Assembly: GCF_000812565.1 (NCBI RefSeq)
Contig: NZ_JTAM01000028.1
Span: 45,758 to 109,757, forward strand
Origin: Flammeovirga sp. OC4
GTDB lineage: Bacteria > Bacteroidota > Bacteroidia > Cytophagales > Flammeovirgaceae
Direction of reading: 5' to 3'
Length of the DNA stretch: 64,000 nt
Position 1 is the first letter of the stretch, and the number at the start of each line of letters is the position of its first letter. Made by a program: the position numbers and the translations under genes. Shown piece after piece: positions 44,773 to 54,583 of the stretch. The notes below the pieces were generated by a model. That model ran no database searches. It was not told the DNA's origin and was given only the letters and a program-made list of their open reading frames with translations.

Positions 44773-45063
44773 GCTTCTGTAAAAATACAGAAGTGTATAA
44801 AAACAAAAAAAGCTAGCTGAAGCAGCGAGCTCTTTCCTGTTAAACCTAATTTTATTAACCCATTATCAATCAAAAATCTTTATGTTTTTTAATCTTTAAT
44901 GTCTTATCTGATGTAAATGTAATAAAAAGTTTATAAATACAAACGGATTCTTTAAAATATTATTTACAATTATTAAATAAATACCATTTTAAACCCTAAA
45001 ATGGTGTTAAAATGGTAACTATTAGATGTGTCAAATGTTTAAAAAAGTGATTTTTAGAAAAAA
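44773..45063. other. AT-rich intergenic region with a small repeat cluster
   Basis: About 290 bp between two terminators, no credible ORF. At 44983-45016 the motif ACCATTTTA occurs once directly and twice inverted (TAAAATGGT, TTAAAATGGT), forming alternative hairpins. It lies after both convergent genes, so it is not an obvious promoter operator. Confidence 0.4.
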
Positions 45064-45095
45064 AAAGAGCACCACCCGTTTTGGTAGTACTCTTT
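45064..45095 (-). terminator. Intrinsic terminator of nhaC
   Basis: Stem AAAGAGCACCACC / GGTAGTACTCTTT (13 bp with G-U pairs) with a 6-nt loop. On minus it is followed by nine T. Confidence 0.85.
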
Positions 45096-45117
45096 GAAGA
45101 AAAGAGAAGGGAACTTT

Positions 45118-46584
45118 CTAAGCTTCCACTTCTTCTTTTGTTGAAAGTCGCTTGATCTTGATTTTTAATGCTGCGAACAATACTGTCATGATCGGACTTA
45201 ATAAGTTGAAGAAGCAATACGGAATGTAAGCCCATGTAGCTACACCTAATACCGTAGACTGTGCTACGCCACAAGTGTTCCATGGTACTAATACTGATGT
45301 TACCGTTGCTGTATCTTCTAATGTTCTACTTAAGTTCTCAGGTGCTAACCCTTTTTCTTTAAAAGCTTCTGCATACATTTTACCTGGTACTACAATAGAC
45401 AAGTACTGATCAGAAGCTGTAATATTAAAGAATACACAAGTGGATGCAGCTGAAGCGAATAAACCTGTTTCGCTTGTTACTTTAGAAATAATAGTCTCTG
45501 TAATCTTTGTCAGCATACCACTGATTTCCATTGCTCCACCAAATGCCATCGCTACTAAAATCAACCAGATCGTATTCAACATACCTACCATGCCACTTGA
45601 TGAAAGTAATTCTGAAACAATAGTGTTATCTGATGAGATAGATACACCTTCGTACATTGACTTCATTAAGACTAAGTAAGACCCTTTCCAGTCTCCAGCT
45701 AAATCTCCAGCTAAAAGATCGACAATTTGTGGTTGTGCAATTAATCCTACAATCGCTCCTGCTAGTGAACCAATTAATAAGGCTGGCAAAGCTGGTACTT
45801 TCTTTACAATCAAGAAAACAACCAATGCTGGAACAATAAATAAGAAAGGAGAGATATTGAATGATGCTTCCAAAGCTGTCAATACTTCATGAACGTCAGC
45901 TTGTGAAACTGTTGATTCATAACCAAAACCAATGATTAAAAATAAAATCGAAGCAATCGTAAATGACGGTACTGTTGTAAGCGTCATGTATTTGATATGC
46001 GTGAATAAGTCAGTGCCTGCTACTGCTGGAGCAAGGTTTGTTGTATCTGACAAAGGAGACATTTTATCTCCAAAATAAGCACCACTGATAATAGCACCTG
46101 CTACTAAACCTTCGGACATTCCTAGTGTTTTACCGATACCCAATAGTGCCAAACCTACTGTGGCAATGGTAGACCATGAACTACCTGTTGCAACCGAAAC
46201 AATAGCACAAATAATAATGGTAGCAAATAAGAAAATTGAAGGGTTTAAGATTTTTAATCCGTAATAAACCATTGCTGGAACGATACCTCCCAACAACCAA
46301 GTTCCTGCTAATGCACCGATCATTAATAAGATCAAGATAGAAGGCATTGCTGAGCCAATACTATCCACGATGCCATCCATTAAAACATTCCAAGAAACTT
46401 TTAATCTAAATATAGCTACAATCGCTACGACTGCGGTAGCGAGCATTAATACAACTTGATTAGAGCCTGATAATCCATCGTCTTTGAAAATTAAGACATT
46501 GACGGATAGCATAATAATTAAAAAAAGAATTGGTATAATAGATTCTAAAAATGATGGTTTTCTCTGTCCATTCATAGTATTCAT
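45118..46584 (-). CDS. nhaC: Na+/H+ antiporter NhaC
   Basis: The 488-aa polytopic protein has about 12 helices and NhaC hallmark segments: VATGSSWSTIATVG, ISGAYFGDKMSPLSDTTNLAPAVAGTDLFTH, TASDQYLSIVVPGKMY and a VLVPWNTCGVAQSTVLGVATWAYIPYCFFN stretch cited partly. It exchanges cytosolic Na+ for H+ across the inner membrane, important for a marine or halotolerant cell. The start ATG at 46584 has a second ATG three codons later; either is acceptable. It is a single-gene unit. Confidence 0.94.
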   Translation of the reverse strand: MNTMNGQRKPSFLESIIPILFLIIMLSVNVLIFKDDGLSGSNQVVLMLATAVVAIVAIFRLKVSWNVLMDGIVDSIGSAMPSILILLMIGALAGTWLLGGIVPAMVYYGLKILNPSIFLFATIIICAIVSVATGSSWSTIATVGLALLGIGKTLGMSEGLVAGAIISGAYFGDKMSPLSDTTNLAPAVAGTDLFTHIKYMTLTTVPSFTIASILFLIIGFGYESTVSQADVHEVLTALEASFNISPFLFIVPALVVFLIVKKVPALPALLIGSLAGAIVGLIAQPQIVDLLAGDLAGDWKGSYLVLMKSMYEGVSISSDNTIVSELLSSSGMVGMLNTIWLILVAMAFGGAMEISGMLTKITETIISKVTSETGLFASAASTCVFFNITASDQYLSIVVPGKMYAEAFKEKGLAPENLSRTLEDTATVTSVLVPWNTCGVAQSTVLGVATWAYIPYCFFNLLSPIMTVLFAALKIKIKRLSTKEEVEA

Positions 46585-46646
46585 AGTTTCAAAATAGGCA
46601 CGTATTGCCTTTAGTCCTCGTTTATATGTATGGTAAAGCTACTAAA

Positions 46647-46693
46647 AAGGGATGCAAATACAACAGTTTAGAACAGTAGTATTTGCATCCCTT
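46647..46693 (-). terminator. Intrinsic terminator of the GAF sensor gene
   Basis: Perfect 15-bp stem AAGGGATGCAAATAC/GTATTTGCATCCCTT with a 17-nt loop; on minus it is followed by TTTTT. Confidence 0.85.
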
Positions 46694-46737
46694 AAGTATT
46701 AATTGTATAACTTATGTTATTTTCTGACTAAAAAAGC

Positions 46738-48537
46738 TTAATTCTCAGCCTTTTCAATGATTAGAGCTTCTAATTCTTTTATCCTTTCTTTCTGTAATTC
46801 AATCTCATCTCTAAGCTTCACTACTACTCTTGAAGTATCCATATCCGCTATTGATGAAGCTATTATTTCAGATAATTTTTGAAGGAAATCGATATGATAG
46901 TTGTCAAGTACTGAGAATGATGAAATCTCTAAGATACCGTACATGATATCTCCATAAATCAATGGTAGAATGATTAAACACTTAGGTTTGGCACCTCCCA
47001 TTCCAGAAGATATATTGATGTAGTTGTCCGGTACGTCTTCAATGTACACCATTTTTTGTTCTTTGTATACTTGTCCTAAGAGGCCATTTTCAAGATCATA
47101 CTGTCTTTCGTCATATCTCTTTTTGTCATAAGCATACAGAGCCATCAGTTTTAGGTTTTGTCTACCTTCTTGATCTTCGTTTAAAAGTATGAAGGTACCT
47201 TGACTTGCTTCTATATAATTAATAATACTGCGTAAAAGATTGTCAAACCACTCTTCTTGACTTGTTACTTTTTCTCTTAAAAGCTGGTTGAACTGAGCCA
47301 TACCATTGATGACCCAATTACGTTTCTTTTCTTCTTCTTGTACATTTCGGAATTTGTCTCTCATTTGTATCAAATCGTTAGCAAGAGAGGTGTCTCTGTA
47401 CTTTTTATCATACGTGACATCCACCTCGCCAGCAGTTACCTTTCGAGAGAACATATTGGCAGCTTGTAATTGATCATCTAGTGAATATAAATTGTCTGTA
47501 ATTTCAGCAACTTCATCATATTTATATTTTTGATCATTTTTAAATTCAAGAAGTGACTTTCCTTCGTTGATTCTTTGTGTTACACCTTGTAAAAATTCGA
47601 AGCGTTTCCCAACTGCTTTTGAGAACATGAATACGAACCAACTTAAGATAACTGCTTGAAAAATAAATACAACAAGGAAGGTGATCATCATCCACTTTAT
47701 ATAATTCTCACTATTTGATAATACTTTCTCTGACAAGGAAATTAATCGAGTATTGATTTTTTCTTGAAGATCAGAGACATCTTTCATTAAACCGGAGTTT
47801 TGACCTCTACCAATCACTTTCATCAAGTCTACCACTTTATGCATGCCAAATTGATAGGCAGCAAGGTTGGCTCTTAGCGTTCTGACTTGTTGTTCTGTTA
47901 AATCATTCATAGAACGGTCTTGATACAGCCTCACAATTTCTAGTTCAAACTCCTCTACGCTTTCATCAAAGAGTTTTAAGTACTTGGTTTCTCCTCTAAG
48001 TAGATAGTCTTTTTCATTTCTTCTCATTGTGAGAAGCATTCCCATATTGAGTGGAATATTTGTTTTTTCAATTTTATGAATCTTTGAACGCATATTCCCT
48101 ACCATGCCCCAGTCTTTAAAACCAAGGTCAAGGTACTTTCTCATTAAAAAGTCTTGTTGTGCTTTAAGTTGCTCCATATCTGAGCGTAGAAACTCCATTT
48201 CTTTTGCTCTAGAATCGTTTAGACGGTCCATGTGTTTTCTTACTTCCTCTACCGTATAGAGTGCGGAGTCTAACAAACTGATGGATCTGATAGTGTTAGT
48301 ACTTTTCCTTTTTTTGTAAAATTCTGCTGAAATTAAATCTTCCAATAAGAAATTCTTATAGTAGATTTCAGACTCTGTGTAGAGAGAGTTGCATTTTTTG
48401 AATTGTTCAGTTAACTCGTTCGTTTCTACTAAAGAACGTGTACCTAAAAATACTAATACTAATGTTGACAGTAGTAAAACAGTATTGACGATAAAAAGGA
48501 TACCTAAGCGAAAACGAATAGTTTTACGAATAATCAT
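46738..48537 (-). CDS. Membrane sensor with HAMP-like and GAF domains, no output domain
   Basis: ATG 48537 is chosen over a TTG eight codons upstream (599 aa). TM1 spans ~10-35. A periplasmic all-helical region (~40-275) with long heptads resembles the four-helix/HBM-type sensor domains. TM2 is ~282-306. A HAMP-like linker (~307-370) and a helical segment precede a GAF domain (~420-570; FILLNEDQEGRQNLKLMALYAYD, GLLGQVYKEQKMVYIED). It ends in a coiled coil (ELQKERIKELEALI). No kinase, cyclase or methyl-accepting domain follows, so it must act through a partner. It lies downstream of dxs, separated by a dxs terminator. Confidence 0.85.
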   Translation of the reverse strand: MIIRKTIRFRLGILFIVNTVLLLSTLVLVFLGTRSLVETNELTEQFKKCNSLYTESEIYYKNFLLEDLISAEFYKKRKSTNTIRSISLLDSALYTVEEVRKHMDRLNDSRAKEMEFLRSDMEQLKAQQDFLMRKYLDLGFKDWGMVGNMRSKIHKIEKTNIPLNMGMLLTMRRNEKDYLLRGETKYLKLFDESVEEFELEIVRLYQDRSMNDLTEQQVRTLRANLAAYQFGMHKVVDLMKVIGRGQNSGLMKDVSDLQEKINTRLISLSEKVLSNSENYIKWMMITFLVVFIFQAVILSWFVFMFSKAVGKRFEFLQGVTQRINEGKSLLEFKNDQKYKYDEVAEITDNLYSLDDQLQAANMFSRKVTAGEVDVTYDKKYRDTSLANDLIQMRDKFRNVQEEEKKRNWVINGMAQFNQLLREKVTSQEEWFDNLLRSIINYIEASQGTFILLNEDQEGRQNLKLMALYAYDKKRYDERQYDLENGLLGQVYKEQKMVYIEDVPDNYINISSGMGGAKPKCLIILPLIYGDIMYGILEISSFSVLDNYHIDFLQKLSEIIASSIADMDTSRVVVKLRDEIELQKERIKELEALIIEKAEN

Positions 48538-48566
48538 ATGCTTTGCCTGATAATTAACCAAAAAAT

Positions 48567-48604
48567 AAGGAATGCCTAAAAGCTATGCTTTTAAAACATT
48601 CCTT
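48567..48604 (-). terminator. Intrinsic terminator of dxs
   Basis: Stem AAGGAATG/CATTCCTT with an inner AAAGC/GCTTT pair; on minus it is followed by a T-run (TTATTTTTT). Confidence 0.8.
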
Positions 48605-48654
48605 ACTTCAAAAATATTGCCTCAATCCTTCTTTTTATAAAAATGAAAGACCAA

Positions 48655-50598
48655 TTACTTCGTTTTCTCTAAAACTTTCACTTCTTCTGAAACAACTGAT
48701 GATAGTTTTATGACTGCATCAAATATACCATCATGATCAAAACCTGCTTCACGTTGCAATTCAATTTGCTCTCCTTGCTCAATAATAGTATCAGGAATTC
48801 CCAATCGTACGACAGTTTTGTTCGTATATTGATTGTCCATCATCCACTCTAAAACAGCACTACCAAATCCGCCCATAAGCGCACCATCTTCAATAGTGAT
48901 AATTTTGTCATACTTAGCAAAAATTTCAGTGAGTAATTCTGCATCTATTGGTTTCACAAAACGCATATCATAGTGACCAGGGTTTACACCTGCCACTTGG
49001 AAGCGATCTCTTAATTGTACGACATAATTACCGATATGTCCAAAAGTTAAAATTGCAATCTCTTCGCCTTCTTGAACAGTTCTACCTTTACCCACTTCAA
49101 TTTCTTCCATAGGTACTCTCCACTCAGGCATTACACCTTGCCCACGTGGGTAACGAATAGAGAATGGAGAAGTTCTGTGATTAACTGCTGTTTTCATCAT
49201 GTGACGAAGTTCCGCTTCATTCATTGGTGCAGCCACTACTAAGTTAGGGATACAACGCATGAAAGGAATATCATAAGCACCGTGATGGGTAGCTCCATCT
49301 GCTCCTGCAAAACCAGCTCTGTCGAGACAGAAAATTACAGGTAAGTTTTGAATACATGCATCGTGTACAACTTGATCATAAGCTCTTTGCATGAAAGTAG
49401 AGTAGATATTACAGAAAGGAATCATTCCTTCTGCGGCTAAACCTGCAGCAAATGTCACGGCATGCTGTTCAGCGATACCTACATCAATAGCTCTATCCGG
49501 CATTTCCTTCATCATGATATTCAATGAACATCCTGAAGGCATAGCTGGAGTGATACCCATAATTTTATCATTCTCCTTGGCCATTTCCAAAATGGTCTCA
49601 CCAAATACAGTTTGATATTTAGGAGGCTGAGGAGTTTTATGTACTTTCTTTTTGATTTCACCTGTTAGCTTATCAAACTTACCAGGGGCGTGCCATAAAG
49701 TTTGATCTTTTTCGGCTAATGCATAACCTTTACCTTTAACAGTAACAGCGTGGAGGATTTTTGGTCCAGGGATTTTTTTCAAATCTTCAAAAACATGTAC
49801 CAAGTGATTGATATCATGTCCGTCTACAGGACCAAAGTAGCGAAGTCCTAGTGCTTCAAATAAGTTGCTTTGCTCTAACAATGCTGATTTTAAAGCATTT
49901 TCTGCTGCTGATACAGCTTGTTGAGCATGAGGGCCGATCTTTTTGACCTTTCCTAGCATATTCCAAACTTCATCCTTGATCTTGTTGTAGAATGGAGAAG
50001 TAGTAATATCTGTCAAATAATCTTTTAACGCACCTTGATTGGGATCAATGGCCATTCTATTATCATTCAATATGATGAGAATGTTAGCATCTGATGCACC
50101 TGCGTGGTTCATTGCCTCAAAGGCCATACCTGCAGTCATTGAACCGTCACCAATTACGGCGATGTGTTGTCTGTCGTGCTCTCCTTTTTCTTTAGAAGCG
50201 ATGGCCATACCCAATGCAGCACTAATAGAAGTAGAAGAGTGCCCTACGCCAAAAGTATCATAATCACTTTCGTCACGTTTGGGGAAACCGGATAATCCTC
50301 CATACTGACGATTAGTGTGAAATTGATCTCTTCTTCCTGTAAGGATTTTATGATTATATGCTTGATGACCAACATCCCAAACGATGCGATCATAAGGTGT
50401 GTTGTAAACATAATGGAGTGCAGTTGTTAACTCTGTCACCCCTAAGCTTGCTCCAAAGTGTCCGCCATAGATGGATACATTATCGATGATGTATTGTCGT
50501 AACTCTTCACAGACTTGATATAATTTATCCATAGAGAGTTCACGCAAATCACTTGGCGAATCTATTTTTGCAAGAAGTTTACCCGGTTCAATTAGCAT
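48655..50598 (-). CDS. dxs: 1-deoxy-D-xylulose-5-phosphate synthase
   Basis: The 647-aa TPP enzyme condenses pyruvate and glyceraldehyde-3-phosphate, the first step of the MEP isoprenoid pathway. Motifs are DVGHQAYNHKILTGRRD, the TPP site G-D-G-S-M-T-A-G-M-A-F-E-A-M-N with the Mg-ligand segment, HAVTVKGKGYALAE, and in the transketolase middle domain IDVGIAEQHAVTFAAGLA (Glu of the catalytic set). The C-terminal domain has KIITIEDGALMGGFGSAVLEW. Length is slightly above the usual 620-640. Divergent from leuC with 364 bp between the starts. Cytosolic; all key motifs intact. Confidence 0.96.
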   Translation of the reverse strand: MLIEPGKLLAKIDSPSDLRELSMDKLYQVCEELRQYIIDNVSIYGGHFGASLGVTELTTALHYVYNTPYDRIVWDVGHQAYNHKILTGRRDQFHTNRQYGGLSGFPKRDESDYDTFGVGHSSTSISAALGMAIASKEKGEHDRQHIAVIGDGSMTAGMAFEAMNHAGASDANILIILNDNRMAIDPNQGALKDYLTDITTSPFYNKIKDEVWNMLGKVKKIGPHAQQAVSAAENALKSALLEQSNLFEALGLRYFGPVDGHDINHLVHVFEDLKKIPGPKILHAVTVKGKGYALAEKDQTLWHAPGKFDKLTGEIKKKVHKTPQPPKYQTVFGETILEMAKENDKIMGITPAMPSGCSLNIMMKEMPDRAIDVGIAEQHAVTFAAGLAAEGMIPFCNIYSTFMQRAYDQVVHDACIQNLPVIFCLDRAGFAGADGATHHGAYDIPFMRCIPNLVVAAPMNEAELRHMMKTAVNHRTSPFSIRYPRGQGVMPEWRVPMEEIEVGKGRTVQEGEEIAILTFGHIGNYVVQLRDRFQVAGVNPGHYDMRFVKPIDAELLTEIFAKYDKIITIEDGALMGGFGSAVLEWMMDNQYTNKTVVRLGIPDTIIEQGEQIELQREAGFDHDGIFDAVIKLSSVVSEEVKVLEKTK

Positions 50599-50962
50599 AA
50601 CTAGAGTGTCTTTATTTAACCTTAGAATGGGTTCTGAAATCGTAATTATAATTCAGAACGAATTTTAAATCGATCTATAGGATATTAAATTTGTAGCTAT
50701 AGACTTTTTTAGTTTGTACTATTAATCAACAATTTGTTTTATCAAAACTCTTTCTTCTTGGGAATTGTTTTAATAAAGCATAAGATTAAACGATTTTAGG
50801 CAAAAATACAACAAAGATTCCCGGTCTGACAAAAAGGGAATAAAATAGTTCTAAATTTTAGCATATTTCTCTGATATTCTTGTGATATGTAAGGTTTTAA
50901 CCTAAATCGTCACCGCAGAAGGGAATAATAATTATAGGAAAAGATTAAAAAACAACAAATAC
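50599..50962. promoter_or_regulatory. Divergent dxs / leuCDB control region
   Basis: 364 bp, no ORF. AGGTT-TT-AACCT (50892-50903), about 60 bp before leuC, is a symmetric candidate operator. TATTCTTG at ~50873-50880 is one mismatch from the -7 consensus and is a possible leuC promoter element. No Leu-codon leader peptide was found. Confidence 0.35.
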
Positions 50963-52363
50963 ATGAGCAACAACAAACCGAGAACATTGTTCGACAAAGT
51001 ATGGGATAACCATGTCGTTCAACGCAAAGAAGGATTTCCTGATGTGTTATACATCGATACACATTTTATTCACGAGGTAACTAGCCCTCAAGCATTCAAT
51101 GGACTTCGTAATAGAGGAATTCAACTCGCTCGTGTAGATCAAACTTGGGGAACTGCGGATCACAACGTTCCTACCAAAGATCAACATCTTCCAATCAAAG
51201 AAGCTTTATCAAGACATCAAGTAGAAACGCTAACAAAAAACTGTGATGAGTTTGGCGTAAAACTTTATGGTTTGGGCCACCCATTCCAAGGTATCGTTCA
51301 CGTAATTGGACCTGAATTGGGCGTAACTCAACCGGGTAAAACAATTGTTTGTGGTGATAGCCATACGTCTACTCACGGTGCTTTTGGTTCAATTGCTTTC
51401 GGTATTGGAACATCACAAGTAGAACAAGTAATGTCTTCTCAATGTACACTTCAAAACAAGCCTAAGGCAATGAGAATTGTTGTGGATGGTGAGTTACAAG
51501 AAGGTGTAGGTGCAAAAGACATAGTATTATATGTAATTTCTAAATTATCAGCTTCAGGAGGTACAGGTTACTTCGTAGAGTTTGCTGGTTCTGCTATCCG
51601 TAATTTATCTATGGAAGGTAGAATGACGGTATGTAACATGAGTATCGAAATGGGTGCTCGTGGTGGTATCATCGCTCCAGATCAAACTACTTTTGATTAT
51701 TTAGAAGGAAGAGAATTCGCTCCAAAGGGTGAGAAATGGGAAGAATCATTGGCGTATTGGAAATCACTTCCAACAGATGAAGGTGCAACATTTGACGCTG
51801 AATTCGTCTATGACGCTGCGGATATCGCTCCTATGGTTACTTATGGTACTAACCCTGGTATGGGTGTTGGTGTAGATAGTGCTGTTCCAACTCCAGAAAG
51901 CGAATCAGACAAGAAAGCTTTAGAATACATGGGCTTGAAAGAAGGTGAGGCGTTAATCGGTAAGCCAATCGACTATGTATTTATCGGTAGCTGTACAAAT
52001 GCTCGTATCGAAGATTTGAGAGCTGTAGCTGAATTTGTAAAGGGTAAAAAGAAAGCTGACGGCGTAAATGTTTGGATCGTTCCTGGTTCTAAGCAGGTTG
52101 AAAAACAAGCAATCGCTGAAGGTTTAGATAAAGTATATGCTGAAGCTGGTTTTGAGTTAAGAGAGCCAGGTTGTTCTGCTTGTTTAGGTATGAATGAGGA
52201 TAAAGTTCCTGAAGGAATGTACTGTATCTCTACTTCAAACAGAAACTTTGAAGGACGTCAAGGTCCAGGTGCTAGAACGTTATTAGCTTCTCCATTGACT
52301 GCTGCTGCTGCTGCTGTAAATGGACACATTGTAGATGTAAGAGAAGAGTTAACTACAGCATAA
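50963..52363 (+). CDS. leuC: 3-isopropylmalate dehydratase, large subunit
   Basis: The 466-aa aconitase-family subunit carries the 4Fe-4S cluster; ligands are the Cys in FIGSCTNAR and the pair in [11 protein letters not shown]. Other hallmarks are [34 protein letters not shown] and [22 protein letters not shown]. With LeuD it isomerises 2-isopropylmalate to 3-isopropylmalate in leucine synthesis. First gene of leuCDB; leuA is not adjacent. Cytosolic. Confidence 0.97.
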   Translation: MSNNKPRTLFDKVWDNHVVQRKEGFPDVLYIDTHFIHEVTSPQAFNGLRNRGIQLARVDQTWGTADHNVPTKDQHLPIKEALSRHQVETLTKNCDEFGVKLYGLGHPFQGIVHVIGPELGVTQPGKTIVCGDSHTSTHGAFGSIAFGIGTSQVEQVMSSQCTLQNKPKAMRIVVDGELQEGVGAKDIVLYVISKLSASGGTGYFVEFAGSAIRNLSMEGRMTVCNMSIEMGARGGIIAPDQTTFDYLEGREFAPKGEKWEESLAYWKSLPTDEGATFDAEFVYDAADIAPMVTYGTNPGMGVGVDSAVPTPESESDKKALEYMGLKEGEALIGKPIDYVFIGSCTNARIEDLRAVAEFVKGKKKADGVNVWIVPGSKQVEKQAIAEGLDKVYAEAGFELREPGCSACLGMNEDKVPEGMYCISTSNRNFEGRQGPGARTLLASPLTAAAAAVNGHIVDVREELTTA

Positions 52364-52389
52364 TTTTAATATTTAAAGAGAATATCAAC

Positions 52390-52986
52390 ATGAAATATAC
52401 AAAATCGACTTGCGTTCCTTTAAATATTGAGAACGTAGATACTGACCAAATCATCCCAGCTCGTTTCTTGAAGGCTACAACTAAAGAAGGCTTCGGTGAT
52501 AACCTTTTCAGAGACTGGAGATACGACAAACAAGATCAGCCAATCGCTGATTTCGTATTAAACCAAGACACTTACAAAGGTGAAATCTTAGTTGCTGGTA
52601 AGAACTTTGGTTGTGGTTCATCACGAGAACACGCCGCTTGGTCTATTGATGACTACGGGTTTAAAATCGTAGTATCAAGCTTCTTCGCAGACATCTTCAA
52701 AGGGAATGCTTTGAACAACGGATTACTTCCTTTAGTAGTTTCTGAAGAATTCTTAGCAGAGCTTTTCGCTGATATTGAGGCAGATCCTTCTACAACATTA
52801 GAAGTGGATTTAGAAGCTCAAACAGCTTGGATCACTGGCAAAGAAGAGAACAAACAATCTTTCGAGATTGATGACTATAAGAAAATGTGTTTGATCAATG
52901 GATATGACGATATCGATTATCTATTGAGCTTAAAAGAAAACATTGCGAAGTACGAGCAAGATCGTGTTTATGCATTCAATGTCTAA
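52390..52986 (+). CDS. leuD: 3-isopropylmalate dehydratase, small subunit
   Basis: The 198-aa swivel domain partner of LeuC. The N-terminal [17 protein letters not shown] and the central [15 protein letters not shown] motif are intact; [16 protein letters not shown] follows. It lies 26 bp after leuC, 32 bp before leuB. The length matches the bacterial family (190-200 aa). Confidence 0.97.
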   Translation: MKYTKSTCVPLNIENVDTDQIIPARFLKATTKEGFGDNLFRDWRYDKQDQPIADFVLNQDTYKGEILVAGKNFGCGSSREHAAWSIDDYGFKIVVSSFFADIFKGNALNNGLLPLVVSEEFLAELFADIEADPSTTLEVDLEAQTAWITGKEENKQSFEIDDYKKMCLINGYDDIDYLLSLKENIAKYEQDRVYAFNV

Positions 52987-53018
52987 TTCAAACTCAAAAA
53001 AGAACAACAAACAAAAAC

Positions 53019-54107
53019 ATGAACAAGAAAATCACAGTACTTGCAGGTGACGGTATCGGATTAGAAGTTACAGGCATTACTCAAAATATATTAGAGATCA
53101 TCGGTGAGCGTTTTGGTCACTCATTCGAATTCTCTCCAGCATTAATTGGTCACTCAGCAATTGAAGCAACAGGCGAGCCTTGTCCACAAGCTACTATTGA
53201 TGCTTGTAAAGCTTCTGATGCAGTACTATTAGGTGCTGTAGGGATGCCAATGTATGACAACAATCCTAACTTAAAAGTACGTCCTGAGCAAGGTCTTCTT
53301 AAAATCCGTAAGGAATTAGGATTATTCTCAAACATTCGTCCTATTAAATTATTTGATGAGTTATTATATACTTCATCAATCAAACCTGAAATTCTTCAAG
53401 GTTCTGACATCATTTTCTTCCGTGAGTTGACGGGTGGTATCTACTTCGGTACTCCTCGTGAGCGTAACGAAGACGGTACAGAAGCAATTGACACATTACG
53501 TTACTCTAAAATGGAGGTAGAACGTATCGCTCGTCAAGCTTTTGAATCAGCAATGACACGTCGTAAGAAATTATGTTCTGTAGATAAAGCCAACGTATTG
53601 GAATCTTCTCGTTTATGGAGAGAAACAGTACAAGCACTTTCTGCTGAATATCCTGAAGTGGAAGTAACTCACATGTTCATTGACAATGCAGCAATGCAAT
53701 TGATCCGTGATCCTAAGCAATTCGACGTAATTGTAACAGGAAATATGTTTGGTGATATCCTTACGGATGAGGCTTCTCAAATTGCAGGTTCTATGGGTAT
53801 GTTACCTTCTGCTTCTGTTGGTTCAGAAATCGGATTGTACGAGCCAATTCACGGTTCTGCTCCTGATATTGCAGGTAAAGGTATCGCGAATCCAATCGCT
53901 TCTGTTCTTTCAGGTGCATTGTTGTTAGATATCTCTTTCGGATTAAAAGACGAGAGCGATGCAATCATCAGTGCTGTTGATCAATTCTTGAAAGATGGAT
54001 ACAGAACGTTAGATATCGCTACGGAGGAAACTCCTGAAGATAAGCGTATGAATACTGAACAAACAGGTAAAAAATTGGCAGAGTTATTAGCTTCTGTGAC
54101 AGTGTAA
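53019..54107 (+). CDS. leuB: 3-isopropylmalate dehydrogenase
   Basis: The 362-aa NAD-dependent beta-decarboxylating dehydrogenase converts 3-isopropylmalate to 2-oxo-isocaproate. Motifs are LAGDGIGLEV, the R-x4-G-L-x-x-I-R-K-x-L-x-L-F-x-N-I-R-P segment, FRELTGGIYFGTPRE, the metal-binding FDVIVTGNMFGDILTDEAS, and the NAD-binding EPIHGSAPDIAGKGIANP. Third and last gene of the operon, with a terminator at 54131-54165. All catalytic residues are present. Confidence 0.97.
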   Translation: MNKKITVLAGDGIGLEVTGITQNILEIIGERFGHSFEFSPALIGHSAIEATGEPCPQATIDACKASDAVLLGAVGMPMYDNNPNLKVRPEQGLLKIRKELGLFSNIRPIKLFDELLYTSSIKPEILQGSDIIFFRELTGGIYFGTPRERNEDGTEAIDTLRYSKMEVERIARQAFESAMTRRKKLCSVDKANVLESSRLWRETVQALSAEYPEVEVTHMFIDNAAMQLIRDPKQFDVIVTGNMFGDILTDEASQIAGSMGMLPSASVGSEIGLYEPIHGSAPDIAGKGIANPIASVLSGALLLDISFGLKDESDAIISAVDQFLKDGYRTLDIATEETPEDKRMNTEQTGKKLAELLASVTV

Positions 54108-54130
54108 CTACCTATTGTTAAATACTAAGG

Positions 54131-54165
54131 ATCCTGCCTTCTTTATTGAAGGTGGGATTTTTTTT
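54131..54165 (+). terminator. Intrinsic terminator of leuCDB
   Basis: ATCCTGCCTTC / GAAGGTGGGAT with a short loop, then TTTTTTTT. It begins 23 bp after the leuB stop. Confidence 0.85.
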
Positions 54166-54407
54166 GTTTAAAAAACGGTGAGACATGTAAGTTGTTATAC
54201 CTTTTTTGGGAACTAATTGGGCATAATTAGGAAAAATTGAAATCGAAGAAAGCGTTAAAAGAAGCAAGTGTAATGATAAACATAGAGCTTTATGAAAAAG
54301 ATATAAGTGAAGAGACAGTATACATGTTTAAAATCTCTCTTTAAGATTTTAAAATACTCTAAAATCGTTGTTTTATGAATTGGTATGATTCTTTATACCC
54401 AAATACT
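54166..54407 (+). other. Intergenic stretch that may encode a 35-aa peptide or small RNA
   Basis: After the leuB terminator, about 240 bp run to a second terminator at 54408-54437 with no long ORF. A TTG at 54237, preceded by AGGA at 6-bp spacing, opens a 35-codon frame to 54344 with a protein-like composition (KSKKALKEASVM..., then acidic). Either a small protein or a non-coding RNA could be made here. Low confidence in either. Confidence 0.3.
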
Positions 54408-54437
54408 AAGTCCTGCAATTTTTTGTAGGGCTTTTTT
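54408..54437 (+). terminator. Orphan intrinsic terminator
   Basis: AGTCCTGCA / TGTAGGGCTT with a T-rich loop, then TTTTTTT. The preceding sequence AATACTAAG(GA)TCCTGC is a partial repeat of the leuB terminator's left arm (54121-54137). Confidence 0.75.
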
Positions 54438-54583
54438 TATATAAATCTATCTCTTCAATTACCACTACTTTCATTAGTTGAAAATAACTATCCCTTCGTT
54501 GAAAATTTCTCAAACACACTTATAGGTTCTGTTTCTTTGTAATGAGTCAAGTGAACTATCCTTCTAACATCATTACGATAACA

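Noticed and set aside
50599..50962. Leucine attenuator before leuC
   Set aside because: No short ORF with clustered Leu codons and no terminator hairpin was found in the leader.
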